Assembly: GCA_018304635.1 (NCBI GenBank)
Contig: JAGVVW010000034.1
Span: 1-39,315 of the forward strand
DNA length: 39,315 bases
Direction: 5' to 3'
From: Candidatus Aenigmatarchaeota archaeon
Lineage (GTDB): Archaea; Aenigmatarchaeota; Aenigmatarchaeia; GW2011-AR5; JACRMX01
Numbering within the stretch: the first letter of the stretch is position 1; each line of letters begins with the position of its first letter. Of this stretch, positions 1 to 7,832 are shown one piece after another. A program made the position numbers and the translations under genes. Under the pieces are notes generated by a model that saw only the letters and a list, made by a program, of their open reading frames with translations, was not told where the DNA came from and did not search any database.

Positions 1-81
1 ATCGCCTTTCTCAAGTTGCCACATAATTTAATCACCAAGAAATATATGGTGATTGCTAATATATAAAAGTTCTGAAATTAA

Positions 82-312
82 GTGAACATACTATTAGATG
101 AGCAATCATACGAAAAACTAGATTCTACTTTTAAACAACATCATGGAAGCGATATTCCATTCAGCCCGGGAATATATGTGGAAAAAGCAATGAAAGATGC
201 ACTTAAAAATAACGAAACCAGCAAACAACCAAATGAACCCGAAGTTCTGAAACCGATGCCAATAGAAATGCGATCACCTTCTACTCGGGTATATAAATTT
301 ATTACAAATTAA
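82..312 (+). CDS. Small hypothetical protein, uncertain
   Basis: A 76-codon frame with a GTG start. I do not recognise the product. It is hydrophilic, has no signal peptide or membrane segment, and ends in a Pro-rich tail (PNEPEVLKPMPIE). A TATA-like ATATATAAAAG lies at 59-69, only about 17 nt before the GTG. A transcript initiated from that box would start at or beyond the start codon, so the box and start do not fit each other well. Either the real promoter is further upstream or this is a decayed gene. No neighbour on the same strand suggests a role. Codon use looks normal for the window, which is the main reason to list it. Confidence 0.35.
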   Translation: MNILLDEQSYEKLDSTFKQHHGSDIPFSPGIYVEKAMKDALKNNETSKQPNEPEVLKPMPIEMRSPSTRVYKFITN

Positions 313-731
313 AGAACCTGATTTAAAATTTAATAAACATGATTGATTTCATTTTGAGCATGATAAGTATTAAATAAGGACATTAGGATATCATAAAATC
401 CCGGGGTAAAATTATATAATATCCAAAATATGAAACCGGGTTCAGGTATTCAGGTTCAAATCTGAATTCACATTCATCAGAATGTTTCACATACTGCATG
501 GTGATGAAACAAAAGTAAAAACATACAAAAAGGGCAAATACTTCTGATTTTGGGCACTAAAATGCCCTTTTACAAAACTCATTGTTGCGTGGCATGTATC
601 TGAAACACGGGAATTAAACGAAGCAAATGATACAGGTTAAAATTTTTGGCAGATTTTGGGACATGTTTGCGATGATGGTATCATACGGATTTTGAAATTA
701 AATACGATCTGCTATTATATCTCATATATTC
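313..731. other. Intergenic stretch with little recognisable content
   Basis: AT-rich, with no convincing ORF on either strand. The one structured element is a short hairpin at 552-567 (GGGCA, 6-nt loop, TGCCC) followed by four T residues, which could be a weak terminator for the small ORF at 82-312. I see no mobile-element ends, no CRISPR and no RNA gene here. Confidence 0.5.
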
Positions 732-734
732 TTA

Positions 735-820
735 TGTTACGCATAACATAAAATTTGTTACGCATAACATAATCTATTCTTATTATGTTACATATAACAC
801 AAAAAATGTTATATGTAACA
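735..820. promoter_or_regulatory. Array of four palindromic operator-like sites
   Basis: Four 14-bp sites share TGTTA-N4-TAACA symmetry: 735-748 and 756-769 (both TGTTACGCATAACA), 786-799 (TGTTACATATAACA) and 807-820 (TGTTATATGTAACA, the exact reverse complement of the third). Starts are spaced 21, 30 and 21 bp, so each pair sits two helical turns apart. The array ends just before the TATA box of the HEPN/MNT operon. This layout is what cooperative binding by a dimeric repressor would need. Which protein binds is unknown. Confidence 0.75.
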
Positions 821-825
821 ATAGG

Positions 826-833
826 TTTAAAAA
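826..833 (+). promoter_or_regulatory. TATA box of the HEPN/MNT operon
   Basis: TTTAAAAA is centred about 26 nt before the ATG at 856, the usual archaeal TATA-to-start-site distance. The mRNA is therefore expected to be leaderless or nearly so. It lies directly downstream of the fourth operator site. Confidence 0.55.
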
Positions 834-855
834 CTTATAAAATTAATAATTATTC

Positions 856-1260
856 ATGACATCGCCCGAAGCCCATAAAGAAAGTGTCAGGATATTGGTG
901 GAAGATGTAAAAGAAAAGCTTCGCTCAGAAACAGCAGTGCATCGTCAGAAATTAATCGGTTTTGCATGCTCAGAAGCATCCTGCGATCTGCTTGCGATTT
1001 TACTACATAAAAAGAATCTCATTGATCCGGGATTCAATGTTAATCACAGGTTTTTCGTATCCACGAAAATAGCTGCATCAAAATTTGACTATGATTTTCC
1101 GTCTAAAAGAAAATTATTACTGCTTTTGGTGAATCAGGAAGAATATAAAAATCAGCTTTGTTATGGAAAACCAAAAGAAAAGGGAGTTGTCTTAAAGTGT
1201 ATAGAAAACTTTTTCGAAATAAAAAAAATAATCGAAAAAGAAGTGGGTGAGGAAATATGA
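856..1260 (+). CDS. HEPN-like partner of an MNT nucleotidyltransferase
   Basis: A 134-aa all-helical protein. The segment around residues 34-60 (IGFACSEASCDLLAILLHKK) followed by LIDPGF and NHRFF matches the small archaeal HEPN-fold proteins that are usually encoded beside minimal nucleotidyltransferases. The place where toxic HEPN RNases carry Rx4-6H holds KNQLCYG (residues 98-104), so RNase activity is doubtful. An R23-x5-H29 pair does exist near the N-terminus, but in an unusual position. Its stop overlaps the start of the nucleotidyltransferase (ATGA), so the two are translationally coupled. By family knowledge, HEPN/MNT pairs act as toxin-antitoxin modules in which the MNT partner nucleotidylates the HEPN protein. 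Whether this pair does so is inference. Confidence 0.65.
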   Translation: MTSPEAHKESVRILVEDVKEKLRSETAVHRQKLIGFACSEASCDLLAILLHKKNLIDPGFNVNHRFFVSTKIAASKFDYDFPSKRKLLLLLVNQEEYKNQLCYGKPKEKGVVLKCIENFFEIKKIIEKEVGEEI

Positions 1261-1871
1261 TAATGGCATATATTTATGACTTTATTTCGTTTTTGTTTGA
1301 GAAAGAACTAAAAAGCGAAATAAAAAATATTATACTTCACGGTTCTGTAGCATCCGGCAATTATGATGAGAAAAGCGACATAGATATTTTTATAGAGCCG
1401 TGGGACAGAAGAAAAAAAACAACCATTGAAAAAAATATAAAAGAACAGTTAAGTAAATTTGAAGACAAGGCCGCAAGAATCTGGTACCCCATGGGAATAA
1501 AAAACACGTTTTCAATTATAGTTGACGATCTGAATTCACCTAAATGGAAAAATGTCAGATATGACATTGTTTCCAATGGTATGCTGCTATATAGTAAATT
1601 CAAGAGCATACCTGAAAACTTACAACACAATGTTTTAATAACGTTTTCGACAAATAAATTAAAGCAATCAGATAAAATGAAGCTTATAAGAAATCTGTAC
1701 GGCTACGAATCCAATGAAACAACAAAACCCGGTCTTGTTAATAAATATAATGGAATAAAAATTTCTGTAAATTCTGTTCTGATTCCAATAGAAAAGGTTA
1801 AAGAATTCAGAAAGTTGTTTTCTGAATTCAGAGTCACCCCACAAATAAAAGAAATCTGGATTAGGGAATGA
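1257..1871 (+). CDS. MNT-type nucleotidyltransferase domain protein
   Basis: 204 aa. The N-terminal part carries the nucleotidyltransferase signature: HGS (residues 28-30), VASGNYDEKS, then DIDIF (41-45), i.e. GS-x10-DxD with the two metal-binding aspartates. A third acidic position may be in IIVDDL near residue 87. The remaining ~110 residues form an alpha/beta domain that I do not recognise. It starts with ATGATAATG overlapping the upstream stop by 4 nt, and either ATG could be used. Together with the HEPN-like gene it forms a two-gene operon under the operator array. Expected role by family: NMP transfer to the partner or to tRNA. The real substrate is unknown. Confidence 0.75.
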   Translation: MIMAYIYDFISFLFEKELKSEIKNIILHGSVASGNYDEKSDIDIFIEPWDRRKKTTIEKNIKEQLSKFEDKAARIWYPMGIKNTFSIIVDDLNSPKWKNVRYDIVSNGMLLYSKFKSIPENLQHNVLITFSTNKLKQSDKMKLIRNLYGYESNETTKPGLVNKYNGIKISVNSVLIPIEKVKEFRKLFSEFRVTPQIKEIWIRE

Positions 1872-1874
1872 AGT

Positions 1875-1892
1875 TAAAAATCCCGATTTTTA
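1875..1892 (+). terminator. Hairpin terminator of the HEPN/MNT operon
   Basis: TAAAAATC-CC-GATTTTTA is a perfect 8-bp inverted repeat beginning 3 nt after the stop codon at 1871, followed by a T-rich tail (CTTTACTTTATC). Confidence 0.55.
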
Positions 1893-2019
1893 CTTTACTT
1901 TATCAGATACCGACCTCGTCTGAATCCTTTGATAATTTCATCAAATACATAATTTTCTGATCGATGATGTATCCTTTTTTCAAGCATAGTATAATTTCGC
2001 AGTTCAAATCTTTAAAAAG

Positions 2020-2889
2020 TTATTCCACAATTTTCACACTGTCAATTATGCCATCAGCATCATTGTCAATTCCTTCAACAATCGTATAATTTTTTCTGGA
2101 AATTTCATCAAATGCCTGAAAAAATGCCAGCACAGCTGCCCGTGTTCCTGTATATCCTTTTCCGGCAATAACCATGATTTCATGCTCTTCCGACAAAGGA
2201 TTTTTCTGTTTCAGGATAAAACCGATATTGTTTTCTTTGTATAACCTTTTTGTCTTTTTGGAATAAATGTAATTCCTCTCTGCAAACTTTACACAAAGAT
2301 CTTTGTTCAATAACTTTGTCACCCTGTTTACAACAGGACCACCGATAATTATCAAATTATTTTTTAGTTCTGATTTATGCAGATCTGTATCAAAAACAAC
2401 ATTAGGTTCTGATACGCTTAAAAATTTTCCAAGAAACAATGAAAAATTAGATGCATATAATGCATCTCTTGACCTTGCTTTTTCAGGTCCATGGGGATCT
2501 GAACTGCCGATAATTATTAATGAATTCAGTTTGCCGTTTTTTATAAAATCAGAAAAGAATTTATCCTCTGTTGGTATGTTTATAGATCTATCAAGTTTAT
2601 CTATCATTAAAACAAATCCGGAACTTGATGATTTATACACATTCGCAACTGTACCACCTAAATATTTTTTGGATTCTATTTCAATGAATCCCATTTTATC
2701 CAGCTGTCGTACATGATAATATATTTTCTGCTCATGCTCTCCGAATTTTTTAGCTATGTTCCTAGGATGATCTGGAGTAACGACCAGATGTCTTAAAATT
2801 CTAATAGCCAGCTTGCTCAATCCGATGTTTTTTACAGGCTTGATCGGAGCTGTAGCAAGACCCCTGGAAGTTTTTTCTACTGCATACAC
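2020..2889 (-). CDS. Winged-helix protein with S-layer-like C-terminal domain
   Basis: The open frame extends back to a TTG at 2916, but I prefer the GTG at 2889. It has a Shine-Dalgarno (GAGGTG, complement of 2897-2902) about 7 nt ahead, and a TATA box at 2922-2930 would start transcription near 2900, after the TTG. The product is then 289 aa. The first ~85 residues form an ArsR/MarR-like wHTH (SKLAIRILRHL, PRNIAKKFGEHEQKIYYHVRQLDKMGFIEI). The rest resembles the C-terminal domain of methanogen S-layer proteins: NLIIIGGPVVNRVTKLLN, then IMVIAGKGYTGTRAAVLAF and IVEGIDNDADGIID. No signal peptide, so it is cytosolic. It could be a regulator that reuses the S-layer fold as a sensor domain. It is divergent from the sugar nucleotide genes. 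Confidence 0.7.
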   Translation of the reverse strand: MYAVEKTSRGLATAPIKPVKNIGLSKLAIRILRHLVVTPDHPRNIAKKFGEHEQKIYYHVRQLDKMGFIEIESKKYLGGTVANVYKSSSSGFVLMIDKLDRSINIPTEDKFFSDFIKNGKLNSLIIIGSSDPHGPEKARSRDALYASNFSLFLGKFLSVSEPNVVFDTDLHKSELKNNLIIIGGPVVNRVTKLLNKDLCVKFAERNYIYSKKTKRLYKENNIGFILKQKNPLSEEHEIMVIAGKGYTGTRAAVLAFFQAFDEISRKNYTIVEGIDNDADGIIDSVKIVE

Positions 2890-2921
2890 CCTTTTGCACC
2901 TCTTTAATTTAGGCAAAAACC

Positions 2922-2980
2922 TTTATATACTACAAATACTTTTATAATACTATTATAATAATTTTAATAAACATATAAAA
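2922..2980. promoter_or_regulatory. Divergent promoters: wHTH/S-layer gene and glmU-like gene
   Basis: Two separate TATA boxes face outward. On the minus strand, TATATAAAG (2921-2929) drives the wHTH gene. On the plus strand, TATAAAA (2974-2980) lies about 27 nt before the ATG at 3004, giving a leaderless transcript. This contrasts with the two divergent pairs elsewhere in the window that share one box. Confidence 0.6.
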
Positions 2981-3003
2981 GCTTTTTAGCCCAAAAATAT
3001 TAA

Positions 3004-4146
3004 ATGAAATTTGTTATTTTAGCAGCTGGAAATGGCACAAGAATGTGTCCCCTGACCCAGACTATGTCAAAACCAATGATACCTGTTGCTAACAAGCCTT
3101 TGCTCGAATGGTATGTTGAAAAAATTGAAAAATTGGGCACGGACATTATACTGGTTGTCAGAAAAGATCAGAAAGATATTCGTGAGTATTTTGATGGACG
3201 TGTAGAATTCGCATATCAGGATACACCCAAGGGTACAGCTGATGCTATTTTGGCAACTGAAAATTTTATTGATGGAAAATTTGTTGTTTCTAACAGTGAT
3301 GAAATTTTCAACCAAAAAGATCTTGCTGAATTTATCAGGCAAAAACCATTTACTTTGGCACATTTTGTTCATGATCAGCCAAAGAGATTCGGTGTCTTTA
3401 CGCTTGAAAACGAATTGATCAAGGATATAATTGAAAAGCCTAATATTAATAAACCCAGCCCAGTCAATGTAGGACTATATATTTTTGACAAACATATATT
3501 TGATTTTATACGAAAAACACCGTTTTCTGAACGCAGAGAATTGGAAATCACAACAACATGGAAAATGATGATAGAAAATGGGTTTGAATTTTATTCATTC
3601 AGGATGTCTGACTGGTTAACTGTTGGATATCCGTGGGAAATTCTGGAAGCTAATCAGAAAATATTAAATGAAAATGGATCGAAAATTCACAAAACAGCTG
3701 AAATGCGACCAGGAACTTATATAGAACACCCGGTATTCATTGGAGAGAATTCAATAATAGGCCCGAATTGTTATATACGAAAATATTCCACTATAGGAAA
3801 GAACTGTAAAATTGGCAATGCCGTTGAAATTAAAAATTCGATTATTATGGATGGTTCATATGTTTCTCATCTTTCTTATGTGGGTGACAGCATCATAGGA
3901 AGAAATTGTAACATTGCAGCAGGAACACTATTTGCAAATCTCAGGTTGGATGAAAAGAATATTGGAATGAAAATTAAAGGCGATTATGTTGACAGCAATA
4001 TGAAAAAGCTTGGCAGTATCGTAGCTGACAGTGTAAAATTCGGAGCTGGATGTACTATTATGCCGGGCAAAAAAATATGGCCAAATATTCTTGTGCCGCC
4101 GTGCCAAAAAATTGACCATGATATTGAAACGCAGCCGGAATTATAA
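3004..4146 (+). CDS. glmU: Bifunctional sugar-1-P nucleotidylyltransferase/acetyltransferase
   Basis: 380 aa, close to the archaeal GlmU-type family (ST0452-like, about 400 aa). The N-terminal nucleotidylyltransferase has LAAGNGTRMCPLT (residues 6-18) with the pyrophosphorylase G-x-G-T-R loop, SKPMIPV, a metal-binding D in SNSDE near residue 98 and EKPNINKPSPVNVGLY. From about residue 230 there is a left-handed beta-helix made of hexapeptide repeats (IGENSIIGPNCYIRKYSTIGKNCKIG), ending in VADSVKFGAGCTIMPGKKIWP. By family it uses GlcN-1-P or GlcNAc-1-P to make UDP-GlcNAc. Whether it prefers UTP or dTTP cannot be read from sequence. It sits 110 nt before glmS, which supplies glucosamine-6-P, supporting the UDP-GlcNAc role. 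Leaderless ATG start. Confidence 0.85.
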   Translation: MKFVILAAGNGTRMCPLTQTMSKPMIPVANKPLLEWYVEKIEKLGTDIILVVRKDQKDIREYFDGRVEFAYQDTPKGTADAILATENFIDGKFVVSNSDEIFNQKDLAEFIRQKPFTLAHFVHDQPKRFGVFTLENELIKDIIEKPNINKPSPVNVGLYIFDKHIFDFIRKTPFSERRELEITTTWKMMIENGFEFYSFRMSDWLTVGYPWEILEANQKILNENGSKIHKTAEMRPGTYIEHPVFIGENSIIGPNCYIRKYSTIGKNCKIGNAVEIKNSIIMDGSYVSHLSYVGDSIIGRNCNIAAGTLFANLRLDEKNIGMKIKGDYVDSNMKKLGSIVADSVKFGAGCTIMPGKKIWPNILVPPCQKIDHDIETQPEL

Positions 4147-4182
4147 AATCAAATACCCCATGATTTAAAAAAGAAGAGGGAA

Positions 4183-4209
4183 AAACGAAAGATGCAGCTT
4201 TGCTGCATC
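4183..4209 (+). other. AAACGAAAGA motif plus TTT-loop hairpin before glmS
   Basis: AAACGAAAGA (4183-4192) runs into a perfect 8-bp stem GATGCAGC-TTT-GCTGCATC (4191-4209). It lies 37 nt after the glmU-like stop. A TATA-like GATTTAAAA at 4162-4170 would start glmS transcription near 4192, placing the hairpin at the very 5' end of a roughly 65-nt leader. Related hairpins occur at 14882-14898 and 21000-21018 on the minus strand. Confidence 0.55.
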
Positions 4210-4256
4210 ATGGTTTTTTCATCAAGTGCGTTGCGTCAAGTTGTTTGGAGAAACCT

Positions 4257-5972
4257 ATGTGTGGAATATTCGGAATGATCAGACAATCACCTTTTTCATC
4301 CAATGAATTGTTGCAGGGTTTGAAAAGGCTTGAATACCGGGGATATGATTCTTTTGGCTTTGCATCAAACACAGGAGAGCTTACAAAACATATTGGCTCA
4401 ATTTCAGATTTTATTGATAAAATAAATCAGTCAGAAGCAACAACAGGTATTTCGCATACGCGCTGGGCAACCCACGGCGGAGTTACGCTACAAAACTCGC
4501 ATCCGCATTCAGACTGCAACGAAAGGTTTTTCGTAGTTCATAATGGAATAATTGAGAATTATGAAGAACTGAAAAATGAACTGTTATCAAGAGGGCATGT
4601 ATTCAAATCACAAACTGATACTGAAGTTATACCGCATTTTATTGAAGAACATGTCAAATCAGGACTCAGTATAGAAGATGCCATAAAAATGTTCATTAAA
4701 ATATCAAAGGGAACATTTGCTGTATTACTTATGGAAAAAAACAAAAATATAATATATGCAATGAAACGTGATTCACCATTGGTTCTGGGTTTGATGAAAG
4801 ATGGTTTTGCAATTGCCAGCGATATATACGCATTTTCAAATATTACAAATAGAGTAATATTCTTTGATGACAATGAATATGCCATCATTAACCAGAACGA
4901 TTTTGGAATTTACGATTCATATGGAAAACAAATAAAAAAAGATTTTATGACATTCTCATGGAACAAAGAAGAAAATCTTGGAAATTACGAACATTACATG
5001 ATAAAAGAAATAATTGAAGAGCCTGTTGCTATAGAAAGGCTTATAAATTCTCTGAATAATGAACAGCATGATACAGTTGAAAAAATTTCCAGTCTGATTA
5101 AAATCAGAAAGGTTTTGTTTGTTGCATGCGGTACAGCATATCATGCATCTTTGCTTGGAACTAGCTTTTTACGTTTCGCGGGAATAAATGCAGATGCAGT
5201 AATAGCTTCAGAATATCAGAATTACATGGCTGATAAAAATACCTGTGTAATTGCAGTAAGCCAAAGCGGGGAAACAATGGATGTTATAAAAGCCCTTCAG
5301 GCTGCCAGGGCCAGCAGTGCTGTTATATGTTCCATAGTAAATGTTCCGCATTCAACTATTGAAAGAATGTCCAGCTTAAGCATAAACATAAAGGCCGGTC
5401 AAGAAATATGCGTTGCATCTACAAAAGTCTTCACTGGCCAGGCTGCTGCTATCCTTTATTTATCAGGTGCTAAAATAGTTACGCTACAAAAGCTTCTGGA
5501 TTCTGTTATAAAGCAAAAGGATGTGATTAAAAAAATTTCAGAAGATTTGTGCAAAGCCAGAGATATCTATGTTCTTGGAAAATCAGAGGGTTATGCACTT
5601 GCGAGGGAAATTGCACTAAAAATCAAGGAAATATCATACATACATGCAGAAGGAATGATGGCTGGTGAATTAAAGCATGGCACCATAGCATTGATAGAAC
5701 CCGGCGTTCCAGTTATCTCAATAATTTTCAATAACAATGAAGATATGATCTCCAGCACAAAAGAAACTGAAGCCCGCGGCGCTGATATTTTTGCAATCAC
5801 AAACAAACCATACCCGGGAAAATGGAATTTCGTAATTGATAGTGAAGATAAAAAACTTTTTTTCATCGCAGCTGGAACTGTAGGCCAGCTGATTGCTTAT
5901 TACACTGCAAAAGCACTTGGTCGACCGATTGATAAACCGAGAAACCTGGCAAAATCAGTCACAGTAAAATAA
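4257..5972 (+). CDS. glmS: Glutamine--fructose-6-phosphate aminotransferase (isomerizing)
   Basis: The frame is open from 4200, but the start must be ATG at 4257 because the mature enzyme needs Cys at the N-terminus (MCGIFGMI). GGAG at 4247-4250 is a good ribosome binding site. The product is 571 aa, slightly short of the 590-610 usual. Domains: class II glutamine amidotransferase (about 1-215; Cys1, HTRWATHGG at about 67-75, NSHPH, HNGIIENYEEL), then two SIS sugar-isomerase domains (CGTAYHASL, SQSGETMDV; YIHAEGMMAGELKHG) and the typical C-terminus DKPRNLAKSVTVK. It converts fructose-6-P plus glutamine to glucosamine-6-P, the first committed step to UDP-GlcNAc. It works with the upstream GlmU-like enzyme. 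It is one of few genes here with an SD and a leader. Confidence 0.95.
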   Translation: MCGIFGMIRQSPFSSNELLQGLKRLEYRGYDSFGFASNTGELTKHIGSISDFIDKINQSEATTGISHTRWATHGGVTLQNSHPHSDCNERFFVVHNGIIENYEELKNELLSRGHVFKSQTDTEVIPHFIEEHVKSGLSIEDAIKMFIKISKGTFAVLLMEKNKNIIYAMKRDSPLVLGLMKDGFAIASDIYAFSNITNRVIFFDDNEYAIINQNDFGIYDSYGKQIKKDFMTFSWNKEENLGNYEHYMIKEIIEEPVAIERLINSLNNEQHDTVEKISSLIKIRKVLFVACGTAYHASLLGTSFLRFAGINADAVIASEYQNYMADKNTCVIAVSQSGETMDVIKALQAARASSAVICSIVNVPHSTIERMSSLSINIKAGQEICVASTKVFTGQAAAILYLSGAKIVTLQKLLDSVIKQKDVIKKISEDLCKARDIYVLGKSEGYALAREIALKIKEISYIHAEGMMAGELKHGTIALIEPGVPVISIIFNNNEDMISSTKETEARGADIFAITNKPYPGKWNFVIDSEDKKLFFIAAGTVGQLIAYYTAKALGRPIDKPRNLAKSVTVK

Positions 5973-6097
5973 AAAATCTACATTCCCATTAAGTTTTGAT
6001 AAAAGCCCCACGTCAAAACACTTATAAATATGTTTTATCCTGATAAGAATCAGTAATATCACATTATAACGATTTAACACTCAACTCACTCGTCATT

Positions 6098-7777
6098 TCA
6101 GTTTTTCTGCTTTCTGATCTGTTGTTCGTATATTTTCTCAATCGTTGCAACAGTATCTGCATCTTCCGGGTTTTTTTCTCTGGTTCTTATTCGAAGTAGT
6201 CGTGGAAACCTCAGAGCATATCCGCTGGGATATTTTGACGACTTCTGGATTTCCTCATAGCCAATTTCTAAAACAATCCGTGGCCTTACTTTTATTTCAT
6301 TTCCTTTTTCCTCAATTATATCTTTTTTTAGTTCGTTCGTCAATTTCTGTAGCGTAACCTTTTCGCTTCCTTCTGTTTCTTTTTCCAGCAGGCCTGAACC
6401 GAGCATGCCGGTTGCAACAAATTCTGTACCTCTTCTTGCTCCAAGCAGAATAGTACCGACATATTTTGCTCTCTTGCCTTCGCCCCATTCACCGCCAATC
6501 ACAACCAGGTCTAATGGTTCAAGCATGTCTTTGACTTTTAACCAGTAACCCACTCGCCGGCCAGGCTGATAATACGCATCTAAATTTTTAACAATAACAC
6601 CTTCTTCACCCATTGACAATGATTTTTTATAAAATTTCTCAGCTTTTCCGTAATCTTTTGTTTCCATATGTTCAACAAGTCTTATATTGGTTTTGACTGT
6701 TACAATGCTTTTCAGTTTCTCCCATCTTTTTAATAACGACTCATCCATATAGCTTTTGTTATTCAAGGCCAACAAGTCAAAAACATTTACCTGTACTGGA
6801 ATTTCTCTAACTATTTTATCAATATCATATTTTCTCTGGATCCGTCTGGATAAAACCTGAAATGCAAGCGGTGCTTTAGTAACAGGGTTAACAGCGATTG
6901 TTTCAGCATCCAGTATCACAGAATCAGCTTTAATATATTTTCTGATAAGCCCAACAACATCCGGAAACTGGCTCGTTACCTCGTCCATTCTTCGCGAAAA
7001 TATTTTAACATTATTCCCGTATTTATGAACTTGTGTGCGAAATCCATCCATTTTAATTTCAATCGCAGGATTATTGAATTTTTCCATAGCCTCTTTTAAA
7101 TTTCCTGCCCTGTCCGCCAGCATGCATCTTATTGGCTTGCCTATTTCCAGTTCAGCATATAATTTATTTTCTTTGGCTAATTTGGCAACACTGCCAAAAT
7201 TCCCTGTGAAATTATATTGCCTTTCAATTTCTCCTGGTGTTTTTCCAAAAGCTCTGGCAATTGCATCGCGGACAATTCCATCAGAAACACCGAACCTCAT
7301 CTGCTCTAGTATTGTCCGTACAATATATTTAGCTTCTTCCGGAGAAGCACTACTTATCAACTCAGAAACAATATCTATTTTCTTTTCCTGCGATCCGGCA
7401 CCGGAGATGTCAGGAAGTTTCTTGAGATTTTCAAAAATCTTTTTGATTGTCAGTTCCCTTTTAAACAGCGTGGCCTGTTTTTTATTTTTCACAAGCATTT
7501 CAGCTGTTGTTCCGAGATCACCTGTTTTTTTGAATAATTTTATAATTTCATCCTGCGTTGCACCGCAGGTTTTTTTCAGGATTTCTATTATCAATTTATC
7601 AGCAATGCCGAGCTCTTTTTCCCCTTTTGGAAATACACGGCCAAGAGAAAGCATAACCACAACATCCAGATCAGCTTCAGCGTGTTTGAAAAAGTCAGCT
7701 AATATATCAGCTTTCTCAAGTTTTTTCGTAGTAGAACCAAGCTTGTTATATATTTCCACGAGCTTTTTGTACTCCAT
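6098..7777 (-). CDS. lig: ATP-dependent DNA ligase
   Basis: 559 aa, the normal length for archaeal/eukaryal-type LigI-like enzymes. Residues 1-~200 are the helical DNA-binding domain (LSLGRVFP, SPEEAKYIVRTILEQMRFGVSDGIVRDA). The adenylation domain holds motif I KMDGFR with the nucleophilic Lys242, then SRRMDEVTSQFPD, DAETIAV (motif III region), FDLLALN, GEEGVIVKNLDA (motif IV), and WLKVKDMLEPLDLVVIGG (motif V). The OB domain ends with RFPRLLRIRTREKNPEDADT. It seals nicks in DNA replication and repair. ATG at 7777 lies 23 nt from a palindromic TATA box shared with pyrG. The tail is convergent with glmS, with 125 bp between. Confidence 0.96.
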   Translation of the reverse strand: MEYKKLVEIYNKLGSTTKKLEKADILADFFKHAEADLDVVVMLSLGRVFPKGEKELGIADKLIIEILKKTCGATQDEIIKLFKKTGDLGTTAEMLVKNKKQATLFKRELTIKKIFENLKKLPDISGAGSQEKKIDIVSELISSASPEEAKYIVRTILEQMRFGVSDGIVRDAIARAFGKTPGEIERQYNFTGNFGSVAKLAKENKLYAELEIGKPIRCMLADRAGNLKEAMEKFNNPAIEIKMDGFRTQVHKYGNNVKIFSRRMDEVTSQFPDVVGLIRKYIKADSVILDAETIAVNPVTKAPLAFQVLSRRIQRKYDIDKIVREIPVQVNVFDLLALNNKSYMDESLLKRWEKLKSIVTVKTNIRLVEHMETKDYGKAEKFYKKSLSMGEEGVIVKNLDAYYQPGRRVGYWLKVKDMLEPLDLVVIGGEWGEGKRAKYVGTILLGARRGTEFVATGMLGSGLLEKETEGSEKVTLQKLTNELKKDIIEEKGNEIKVRPRIVLEIGYEEIQKSSKYPSGYALRFPRLLRIRTREKNPEDADTVATIEKIYEQQIRKQKN

Positions 7778-7800
7778 AAATCATTTATGAAGAATATTCT

Positions 7801-7808
7801 ATTTAAAT
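7801..7808. promoter_or_regulatory. Palindromic TATA box shared by lig and pyrG
   Basis: ATTTAAAT reads the same on both strands. Its centre is 27.5 nt from the lig ATG (7777) and 28.5 nt from the pyrG ATG (7833), so one TBP site could serve both leaderless genes. Confidence 0.6.
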
Positions 7809-7832
7809 TCCTTGCTATTCAGATTCTTATAC

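Noticed and set aside
4191-4257. glmS ribozyme or riboswitch
   Set aside because: The leader is too short and has only one simple hairpin; nothing like the pseudoknotted bacterial glmS ribozyme.
7035-7790. A 251-codon plus-strand frame opposite the DNA ligase
   Set aside because: It is the antisense shadow of lig; composition (Ser/Ile/Phe-rich) and full overlap with conserved ligase motifs on the other strand show it is not a gene.
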